Assembly (NCBI RefSeq): GCF_004684085.1
Contig: NZ_SRHZ01000042.1
Span: 1-64,000 of the forward strand
Origin: Stenotrophomonas maltophilia
Lineage (GTDB): Bacteria > Pseudomonadota > Gammaproteobacteria > Xanthomonadales > Xanthomonadaceae
DNA length: 64,000 bases
Direction: 5' to 3'
Shown: positions 57,746 through 64,000 of the stretch, one piece after another
How positions within the stretch are numbered: position 1 is the first letter of the stretch
How the letters are laid out: each line of letters begins with the position of its first letter
Notes under the pieces: generated by a model
What the model was told of the DNA's origin: nothing
What the model saw: the letters and a program-made list of their open reading frames with translations, nothing else
Database searches by the model: none
Program-made: the position numbers and the translations under genes

Positions 57746-59881
57746 CTACAGGGGAGCGTTGTCACTGGGCGGCGGGCTCTGCGCCAGCTCCACCCGCGGC
57801 CGCGGCAGATCGTGCAGCTGCATGAAGCGGGAGGCATCGACAGGGCGGCCGAGCAGGTAGCCCTGCAGGTAATCGCAGCCCAGTCGCTCCAGGTAGGCGC
57901 GCTGGGCGGCGGTTTCCACGCCTTCGGCCACGATGTCCATGTCCAGCGCATGGCCCAGTGCCACGATGGCCGAGACGATCACCACGTCCTCGGCGCTGTG
58001 CTCCAGATCGCGCACGAAGGCATGGTCGATCTTGATCTCGGTGGCCGGCAGCCGCTTCAAGTACAGCAGGCTGGAATAGCCGGTACCGAAGTCATCGATG
58101 GAGATGCCCACGCCCAGCGCCGACAGCGCCTGCAGCAGGCGCAGGCTGGTGTCGGTATCGCGCATTACCGTGCTCTCGGTGATTTCCAGCACCAGATAGC
58201 GCGGGGTGATGCCGTAGCGATGCAGGACATCGCGCACATCCTGCAGCAGGTGTGGCGAACTGAACTGGACCGGCGACAGATTCACCGACATCGACCAGCC
58301 TTCGTGGCCTGCGTCGTGCCAGCGGCGCAGCTGCTGGCAGGCCTGGTCGAGTGCCCAGCGCCCGATGTCATTGATCGCGCCGCTGCGCTCGGCCAGGCGG
58401 ATGAAGCGGTCCGGCGGGATCAGCCCATGCTCCGGATGACGCCAGCGGATCAGCGCCTCGGCACCGGCCACCTTCTGCGTGGCCACACGGATCTTCGGCT
58501 GGTAATGGAGAAACAGCTGCTCGCTGCCGATGGCCCGGCGCAGGTCGGCCAGCAGCCGGAACTGTTGCTCTGCGCTGTCGTTCATCCAATCGGCGAACAG
58601 CACGAAGGCGTTGCGGCCCGATTCCTTGGCCTGGTACATCGCCGCATCGGCAAAGGCCATCAGCTGCCGCTCGCTGGCGGCGTGGTCCGGGCAGATCGCC
58701 ACGCCGATGCTGGCGGTCACCTGCAGTTCGTTGTCCGGCAGCAGCGGGCCGCTGCCGACCGCCTGCAGGATACGCCGGGCCAGGGTCGGCAGGTCTTCGT
58801 CGTGTTCGATGCGCACCACCAGCACGAATTCGTCGCCGCCCAGGCGTGCCAGCATGTCGTTGGGCCGCAGCAGCTGGCGGGTGCGCTCGGCCACCGCCAC
58901 CAGCAGCGCGTCGCCGGCCTGGTGGCCGTAGGCATCGTTGACCTGCTTGAAGCCGTCCAGGTCCATGAACATCACCGCGAACCGATTGCCGCCCTGTTCG
59001 GCCTCGGCCAGTGCCTGCACGATGCGACGCTGCAGCAGCAGGCGGTTGGGCAGACGGGTCAGCGGATCATGCAGTGCGGCCTGGGTCAGCTCCTGCTGGG
59101 CGTCGGTCAGCGACGTGCTCAGCAGCGAATTGCGCAGGCGCAGCAGCTGCGCCTCCACGCGCTGGTCCAGCCACGACACCACCAGCACCACGGCCAGGAT
59201 CGCCACGGTCAGCATCACCACCAGCATCGCCAGCCATTCGCTCTGCAGGCCATCGCCCACCGCCGCACCGCAGATGCTGCCTTCCGGAAAACGCGCGGCC
59301 GCCATGCCGGTGTAGTGCATGCCGACAATGGCCAGCCCAAGCAGGCCGGCCGCAGCCAGCCGGTCGCCGACGCGGGTGCGCTGCGCACGCAGGCGGAACG
59401 CAACATACAGGGCCGTCCACGAAGCAGCGACCGCCACCATCAGCGAAAACAGCAACCAGCCCGGGTCGTAGTCGATGCCCGGCTGCATGCGCATTGCAGC
59501 CATGCCGACGTAGTGCATGCCGGCAATGCCGGTACCCATCAGCAAGGCGCCGCCCGCCAGCCGCGGGTGCGGCAGGGTGCGCAGCGAGACCAGCCACAGC
59601 GCGAACACCGATGAGGCGATGGCCAGGGCGAGGGAGAGCAGGGTGATCGGCAGGTCATAGCCGAGCGGAATCGGCAGATCGAAGGCCAGCATGCCGATGA
59701 AATGCATCGACCAGATGCCCAGGCCCATGGCGAAGCCGCCACCGAGGCGCCACCACCAGGCTGCACCCTTGCCGGGTGCGGTGACCGTGCGCCCGGCCAT
59801 CGCCAGGGCCGTGTATGAGGCCATCACGGCGACCAGCAGCGAGATCGTCACCAGCCACGGGTTATACGTGCCTACCAGCAT
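57746..59881 (-). CDS. MHYT-GGDEF-EAL membrane protein (c-di-GMP turnover)
   Basis: A 711-residue protein with an N-terminal MHYT sensor of about seven helices (SMHFIGM, GMHYVGM and GMHYTGM, thought to bind a metal and sense a gas or redox change). A GGDEF domain with intact GGDEF at 348-352 and an EAL domain with Glu475-Ala-Leu follow. Both catalytic motifs look intact, so it could make or break c-di-GMP depending on input. It sits between fliR and the inserted hydrolase, and the PilZ protein YcgR is in the same locus, so control of motility is a natural inference. Confidence 0.93.
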   Translation of the reverse strand: MLVGTYNPWLVTISLLVAVMASYTALAMAGRTVTAPGKGAAWWWRLGGGFAMGLGIWSMHFIGMLAFDLPIPLGYDLPITLLSLALAIASSVFALWLVSLRTLPHPRLAGGALLMGTGIAGMHYVGMAAMRMQPGIDYDPGWLLFSLMVAVAASWTALYVAFRLRAQRTRVGDRLAAAGLLGLAIVGMHYTGMAAARFPEGSICGAAVGDGLQSEWLAMLVVMLTVAILAVVLVVSWLDQRVEAQLLRLRNSLLSTSLTDAQQELTQAALHDPLTRLPNRLLLQRRIVQALAEAEQGGNRFAVMFMDLDGFKQVNDAYGHQAGDALLVAVAERTRQLLRPNDMLARLGGDEFVLVVRIEHDEDLPTLARRILQAVGSGPLLPDNELQVTASIGVAICPDHAASERQLMAFADAAMYQAKESGRNAFVLFADWMNDSAEQQFRLLADLRRAIGSEQLFLHYQPKIRVATQKVAGAEALIRWRHPEHGLIPPDRFIRLAERSGAINDIGRWALDQACQQLRRWHDAGHEGWSMSVNLSPVQFSSPHLLQDVRDVLHRYGITPRYLVLEITESTVMRDTDTSLRLLQALSALGVGISIDDFGTGYSSLLYLKRLPATEIKIDHAFVRDLEHSAEDVVIVSAIVALGHALDMDIVAEGVETAAQRAYLERLGCDYLQGYLLGRPVDASRFMQLHDLPRPRVELAQSPPPSDNAPL

Positions 59882-60045
59882 TCGTCAGTCTCCCGGACTT
59901 GCCTGTCGACGGAAACCACGGTGGGGCATGCATGAGGCAGGCCGGCGTACGGCGCCGGCCACGTGCGGCATCCCCCCGGTTGCCGCGCATTCACTCTAAC
60001 GCGCAGACCGGGGGGAAGGGCAAGCAGTAAAACGTGATGATCGGG

Positions 60046-60837
60046 TCAGTGTGTGACCGCGTCCGCAGCCTGGAAGGCGGCGTCGAACAGGCGCTGCACC
60101 GGCGGGCCCATTTCGCCGGCCAGCAGGGCCAGCAGGAACAGGCCCAGCAGCAACGAGACCGGCAGGCCCAGCTGGATCGGATTCAGCGCCGGGGCCGCAC
60201 GGGCTAGCACGCCGAACGCCAGGTTCACTGCCAGCATCGCCACGATCAGTGGAATGGCCAGGGTGAGTGCGCCGCGCAGTACGGTCAGCAGGAAGGTTGG
60301 AGCAATGCTGAAGAACGCGTGCGGGTCCGGCAGCGGGGCGCCGATCGGCAGCGCCCGGTAGCTGTCCACCACCAGCGAGATCAGCGCCAGGTGCCCGTTG
60401 GCGGTGAAGAACAGCAGGCCGAACAACAGGTAGAACCACTGGCCGATCACGCCCGAAGTACCGCCACGCAGCGGATCGCTCATCTGCGCGAAGGCCAGGC
60501 CGGTGCCCTGGGCGATCAGTTCACCGGCCATTGCGCCGGCTTCGAACACCAGCCTCAGCAGGAAGCCGATGGACACGCCGATGGCCAGTTCGCGGGCGAT
60601 GGTCAGGACGGTAGCGGCATCGAAGCCGGTCCAGTCCGGCACTGGCGGCAGCAGCGGTGCCAACGCGATGGCCAGGGTGCCGGCCAGTATCACGCGCACC
60701 CGTCCGGGAACGGCACGGGTACCGACCATGGGCATGGCCATGGCCACCGCGCCGATGCGCAGCATGGTCCACAGCACGGTGCCGATCATGCCGAAGGCGT
60801 TCAATCCATCGGCGGCCATCTGGGTGGCGGCGTCCAT
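60046..60837 (-). CDS. fliR: FliR, flagellar export gate protein
   Basis: A 263-residue integral membrane protein with about six helices that joins FliP and FliQ in the export pore. The conserved run GELIAQGTGLAFAQMSDP and the C-terminal helices are present. Last gene of the fliLMNOPQR order, 13 bp after fliQ. Confidence 0.95.
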   Translation of the reverse strand: MDAATQMAADGLNAFGMIGTVLWTMLRIGAVAMAMPMVGTRAVPGRVRVILAGTLAIALAPLLPPVPDWTGFDAATVLTIARELAIGVSIGFLLRLVFEAGAMAGELIAQGTGLAFAQMSDPLRGGTSGVIGQWFYLLFGLLFFTANGHLALISLVVDSYRALPIGAPLPDPHAFFSIAPTFLLTVLRGALTLAIPLIVAMLAVNLAFGVLARAAPALNPIQLGLPVSLLLGLFLLALLAGEMGPPVQRLFDAAFQAADAVTH

Positions 60838-60850
60838 CGAAGCGCGTGTC

Positions 60851-61123
60851 CTAGCCGATCAGGTGCGGAATGCGCTGGAACAGCAGCGTGGTGAATTCAA
60901 CCAGATGGCCGATCAGCAGGCTGCCCAGTGCGAACAGCACTGCGGTGAGTGCTGCGGCCTTGGCGACGAAGGCGATGGTCGGTTCGTTGAGCTGGGTCGC
61001 GGCCTGCACCACGCCCACCACCACGCCCACCACCAGCACGGTGAGCAGCAGCGGGCCGGCCACCCACAACACGGTGATCAGGCCGCCACGCAGTTCGGTC
61101 AAGGCAAGTTCGGGAGACATCAT
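60851..61123 (-). CDS. fliQ: FliQ, flagellar export gate protein
   Basis: A 90-residue protein with two hydrophobic helices; QAATQLNEPTIAFVAKAA is the typical family segment. It lies between fliP and fliR; a pair of SMAG-like repeats sits in the gap before it. Confidence 0.95.
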   Translation of the reverse strand: MMSPELALTELRGGLITVLWVAGPLLLTVLVVGVVVGVVQAATQLNEPTIAFVAKAAALTAVLFALGSLLIGHLVEFTTLLFQRIPHLIG

Positions 61124-61133
61124 GGTTCCATCG

Positions 61134-61154
61134 GTAGCGCCGGGCCATGCCCGA
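61134..61154 (+). repeat. SMAG-type repeat, truncated
   Basis: GTAGCGCCGGGC then a right arm cut to GCCCGAC. Lies between fliP and fliQ, inside the operon. Confidence 0.75.
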
Positions 61155-61164
61155 CTGTGCTTCT

Positions 61165-61186
61165 GTAGAGCCGAGCCATGCTCGAC
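61165..61186 (+). repeat. SMAG-type repeat (GTAGAGCCGAGC subtype)
   Basis: GTAGAGCCGAGC/GCTCGAC palindrome, in tandem orientation with 61134-61154. The two together fill the fliP-fliQ gap within the operon. Confidence 0.75.
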
Positions 61187-61196
61187 TGCCTCTAAA

Positions 61197-61976
61197 TCAC
61201 GCCGGATTGAAGCTCGCCGCCAACGTACCCACGGTCAGCACCCAGCCATCCACCAGCACGAACAGCAGGATCTTGAACGGTGCCGACACCAGCATCGGCG
61301 ACAGCATCATCATGCCCATCGACATCAGCACGCTGGCCACGACCAGGTCGATGATCACGAACGGGATGAAGATCAGGAAGCCGATTTCGAAGGCGGTCTT
61401 CAGCTCGCTCGTCACGAACGAAGCGACCAGCACGGGGAACGGGATCGCATCGGGGCTGGCGTAGGTGCCGTGCCCGGCGATGCCGGCGAAGGTCATCAGG
61501 TCGGTCTCGCGGATCTGCGCCAGCATGAAGGCGCGCAGCGGCGAGGTGGTCAGCGTCCAGGCGGTCTGGAAGTCGATCTCGCCATTGAGGTAGGGCGCCA
61601 TGCCGGTGCTCCAGGACTTGTCCCAGGTCGGCAGCATGATCATTGCGGTGAGGAACAGTGCCAGGCCCAGCAGCACCTGGTTGGACGGCGTCTGCCCGGT
61701 GCCCAGCGCCTGGCGCAGCAGGCCCAGCACGATGATGATGCGGGTGAACGAGGTCAGCACCAGCAGCATCGACGGGATCAGGGTGATCGCGGTCATCAGC
61801 AGCAGGGTCTGCAGCGGCAGGCTGACCGGTGCACCGCCGATCTTGCCGACATTGATGTCGGGCAGCGGCGTGGTCGGCGCGCCGGGGGCTGCGAAGGCCA
61901 GCGCCGGCAACAGGCACAGGGCAAGCAACAGCAGCCACGGCATCAGGGTGGCAAGACGGGTACGGGTGACACGCAT
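61197..61976 (-). CDS. fliP: FliP, flagellar export gate protein
   Basis: A 259-residue membrane protein with a cleavable signal peptide (to about residue 29, ending ALAFA), as usual for FliP, and about four helices. Conserved segments include LTSFTRIIIVLGLLRQALG and the C-terminal MMMLSPMLVSAPFKILLFVL. One base separates it from fliO. Confidence 0.97.
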   Translation of the reverse strand: MRVTRTRLATLMPWLLLLALCLLPALAFAAPGAPTTPLPDINVGKIGGAPVSLPLQTLLLMTAITLIPSMLLVLTSFTRIIIVLGLLRQALGTGQTPSNQVLLGLALFLTAMIMLPTWDKSWSTGMAPYLNGEIDFQTAWTLTTSPLRAFMLAQIRETDLMTFAGIAGHGTYASPDAIPFPVLVASFVTSELKTAFEIGFLIFIPFVIIDLVVASVLMSMGMMMLSPMLVSAPFKILLFVLVDGWVLTVGTLAASFNPA

Positions 61977-61977
61977 G

Positions 61978-62397
61978 TCAGGGATCCTTGCGCAGCCGCT
62001 GCTGCAGCAGCTGGGCGAAATTCGGCAGGTTCTTGAAGTCCGGCACGCGTACCGGGGCCGGCGGCGGCAGCGGTTCGGGCAGGGTGTGCAGGGTGTTGAT
62101 GCCGCCGGCGGTCACGCCCAGCAGCAGTTGCTGGCCGTTGACCTCGACCACCACCACACGCTCCTTGGCACCGACGCTCAGGCTGGCCACCAGCTTCATG
62201 CCTTCGGCAGGGCGGAAGCCGCTGCCGGGCAGGCGCTTGAGCAGCCAGCCCAGGCCAATGACCAGGGCCAGCACCGCCAGCAGTGCCAGCACCGCGCCGA
62301 ACAGGCTCGGTGCGGCGGCCGCGTGCTGGCCGACCTGCGGGCCGATCGGGGCGGCGGCCTTGCCGACCGCCAGCAGGGTGGAGGCCAGCAGGCTCAA
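61978..62397 (-). CDS. fliO: FliO, flagellar export assembly protein
   Basis: A 139-residue protein with one membrane helix (about 32-54) and a cytoplasmic FliO domain (VASLSVGAKERVVVVEVNGQ). It helps assemble the FliP-FliQ-FliR core. The start overlaps the fliN stop by 4 bp. Confidence 0.92.
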   Translation of the reverse strand: MSLLASTLLAVGKAAAPIGPQVGQHAAAAPSLFGAVLALLAVLALVIGLGWLLKRLPGSGFRPAEGMKLVASLSVGAKERVVVVEVNGQQLLLGVTAGGINTLHTLPEPLPPPAPVRVPDFKNLPNFAQLLQQRLRKDP

Positions 62398-62729
62398 CGC
62401 AGTCTCCGGATCCGTTCGCTCGGGCTGACCACGTCGGTCAGGCGCACGCCGAAGCGGTCATTGATCACCACCACTTCGCCGTGGGCGATCAGGGTGCCGT
62501 TGACGAACACATCCAGCGATTCGCCAGCGCCGCGCTCCAGTTCCACCACCGAGCCCTGGTTGAGCTGCAGCAGGTTGCGGATCGGCAAGCGGGCACGGCC
62601 GACTTCCAGTGACAGGGTCACCGGCACATCGAGGATCACGTCCAGGTTCAGGTCCGGACCGTTCGCTTCATCGGCCTGCAGGCTGCTGAACTGGGCCGGG
62701 GTCGGTTCGAGGGCGTCGATATCGTTCAT
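62394..62729 (-). CDS. fliN: FliN, flagellar C-ring switch protein
   Basis: A 111-residue SpoA-domain protein of the motor switch ring. The signature DVPVTLSLEVGRARLPIRNL and the terminal NDRFGVRLTDVVSPSERIR are clear. ATG 62729 overlaps the fliM stop by 4 bp; the longer frame is a shadow within fliM. Confidence 0.96.
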   Translation of the reverse strand: MNDIDALEPTPAQFSSLQADEANGPDLNLDVILDVPVTLSLEVGRARLPIRNLLQLNQGSVVELERGAGESLDVFVNGTLIAHGEVVVINDRFGVRLTDVVSPSERIRRLR

Positions 62730-63730
62730 TGCGGGTCTTCCTGGATGACGGGTACGCGCGGACGGGTGCCGGGCGGATGGGTAGCGGTGATCTTCACGGC
62801 GTTCATGCCGTTGGCGACGCCGAACTCGCCGGTGAACACGGGGATGTTTTCCACGCACAGCGGCACCTGCGGGCTCAGGTCGATCGGCAGGATGTCGCCG
62901 ACCTTCAGGCGGGTCAGGTCGCGCAGGGTCATGCGCTTGCTGGCCAGCACGCTGGACAGGGTCACCTCGGCGATGTTGAGCTGTTCGCGCAGGGTCTGGC
63001 CCCAGCTCTCGTCGCGGTCGTTGCGGTCGCTCTGGATGCCGGCGTCGAGCAGTTCACGGATCGGCTCCAGCATCGAATACGGCAGGGTCACGTGGATGTC
63101 GCCGCCGCCGCCGTCGAGTTCGACATGCAGGCGGCACACCACCACGTATTCGCGCGGCGTCACGATGTTGGCGAAGTGCGGGTTGATCTCCGAGTTGATG
63201 TATTCGAACTCGACATCCATCACCGGCGCCCAGGCCTCGCGCAGGTCGGCGAAGGTCTGCTTCAGCAGCAGGTGGATCACGCGCATTTCGGTGGCGGTGA
63301 ACTCGCGGCCTTCGATACGGGTCGGGTAGCGCCCGTCGCCGCCGAAGAAGTTGTCGACGATGGCGAACACCAGGGTCGGCTCGAACACGATCAGGCCGGT
63401 GCCACGCAGCGGCTTGAAGCGGATCAGGTTGAGGTTGGTCGGTACATACAGCGAGTGCATGTAGTCGTTGAACTTGATCAGTTCGATACCGCGCACCGAC
63501 AGTTCGGCCGAACGGCGGATCAGGTTGAACAGGCCGATCCGCCACAGCCGCGCGAAGCGCTCATGGACCATTTCCAGAGTCGGCATGCGACCTCGGATGA
63601 TCCGGTCCTGGCTGGCGAAGTCGTATGAACGGGCTTCGCCTGAGGGCGGCTCCGCATCGGTCTCGACCGCGCCACTGTCCACGCCGTGGAGCAGGGCATC
63701 GATCTCGTCCTGGGACAGCAGATCATTCAT
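62726..63730 (-). CDS. fliM: FliM, flagellar motor switch protein
   Basis: A 334-residue switch protein. Its N-terminal peptide LLSQDEIDALLHG (4-16) binds CheY-P. A central CheC-like domain and a C-terminal SpoA domain follow. It overlaps fliN by 4 bp and starts 10 bp after fliL. The N-terminal peptide closely resembles two peptides in the CheA2 linker in this window. Confidence 0.97.
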   Translation of the reverse strand: MNDLLSQDEIDALLHGVDSGAVETDAEPPSGEARSYDFASQDRIIRGRMPTLEMVHERFARLWRIGLFNLIRRSAELSVRGIELIKFNDYMHSLYVPTNLNLIRFKPLRGTGLIVFEPTLVFAIVDNFFGGDGRYPTRIEGREFTATEMRVIHLLLKQTFADLREAWAPVMDVEFEYINSEINPHFANIVTPREYVVVCRLHVELDGGGGDIHVTLPYSMLEPIRELLDAGIQSDRNDRDESWGQTLREQLNIAEVTLSSVLASKRMTLRDLTRLKVGDILPIDLSPQVPLCVENIPVFTGEFGVANGMNAVKITATHPPGTRPRVPVIQEDPQ

Positions 63731-63740
63731 CGGGAAGCCC

Positions 63741-64000
63741 TTACTGGGTCACGAAACTGGTGAACAGCAGATCGTCGGCGCCGTTGCTGCCGGTCTCGGC
63801 CTTGAGCACCTTCTGTACTTCGGCCAGCGACGCGGCCTGCAGCTTCTGTTTGCCGGCGATGTCGGCGATCTGATCCGGGCTGACCTGCGAGAACAGCATC
63901 AGCAGACGTGCGCGGATGGCCGGTGCGTGGGTCTTGATCGCTTCCAGCGCGGCCGGGTCGCGGGTCATCAGCTGCACTTCCAACTGCAGGTAGCGCGGGC
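63741..64000 (-). CDS. fliL: FliL, flagellar basal body-associated protein (partial)
   Basis: Only the C-terminal 86 or so residues are in the window; the gene runs off the right edge. The visible part is the periplasmic FliL domain, with YLQLEVQLM at the edge, a run of charged helices and the typical C-terminal VLFTSFVTQ-like ending (LLFTSFVTQ). It is the first visible gene of the fliLMNOPQR order. Confidence 0.93.
   Translation of the reverse strand, partial: PRYLQLEVQLMTRDPAALEAIKTHAPAIRARLLMLFSQVSPDQIADIAGKQKLQAASLAEVQKVLKAETGSNGADDLLFTSFVTQ

Overview
The window is GC-rich, densely coded chromosomal DNA of a Xanthomonadaceae bacterium, almost certainly the Stenotrophomonas maltophilia complex. 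Three things point there: a complete lysS-rpfG-rpfC-rpfF-rpfB diffusible-signal-factor (DSF) cluster, a lateral-type flagellar/chemotaxis locus with motCD and parCP, and about 25 copies of short palindromes opening with GTAG, which match the SMAG repeat family described from S. maltophilia. No rRNA, tRNA, phage, transposase or CRISPR array was seen.

Layout. 1-3517: repeat-rich leader, a Sad-like succinate-semialdehyde dehydrogenase and a catabolic-type acetolactate synthase. 3697-12038: lysS and the rpf cluster. RpfF makes DSF, RpfC senses it, RpfG is the response regulator and c-di-GMP phosphodiesterase, and RpfB is an acyl-CoA ligase. RpfC has two tandem five-helix input domains, the ten-helix form. 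12260-17866: choline-to-glycine-betaine module betI-betB-betA (minus) divergent from betT (plus), with a long palindromic operator between. 18037-24351: the two aconitases acnA (minus) and acnB (plus), with a VapBC-like toxin-antitoxin pair between them. 24487-25437: two small exported proteins.

25681-64000 is a motility locus of about 38 kb, nearly all on the minus strand. In transcription order from the right edge: fliL(partial)-fliM-N-O-P-Q-R, a MHYT-GGDEF-EAL protein, a secreted CocE-type hydrolase, flhB-flhA-flhF-flhG-fliA-cheY-cheZ-cheA2, motC-motD-parC-parP, a STAS protein-cheY-cheA, MCP, ycgR, cheW, a small exported protein plus MCP, and finally MCP-cheR-cheD-cheB. fliA encodes sigma-28. 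Seven intergenic sites on the same strand fit the sigma-28 promoter layout with an exact 11-bp spacer, so FliA probably drives the chemotaxis half as separate late units. The DSF cascade (RpfG), the MHYT-GGDEF-EAL enzyme and the PilZ protein YcgR together suggest c-di-GMP control of motility encoded within this one window.

Intergenic spaces carry SMAG repeats singly, as inverted pairs and as a three-copy tandem array. There are also two other palindrome families and a 188-bp nested inverted repeat. One SMAG copy lies inside the parP reading frame. The points most worth following are the RpfC input-domain duplication, FliM-like peptides duplicated in CheA2, the sigma-28 set with a possibly leaderless motC mRNA, the coding SMAG in parP, and the 188-bp element. 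All calls were made by eye, without database searches.
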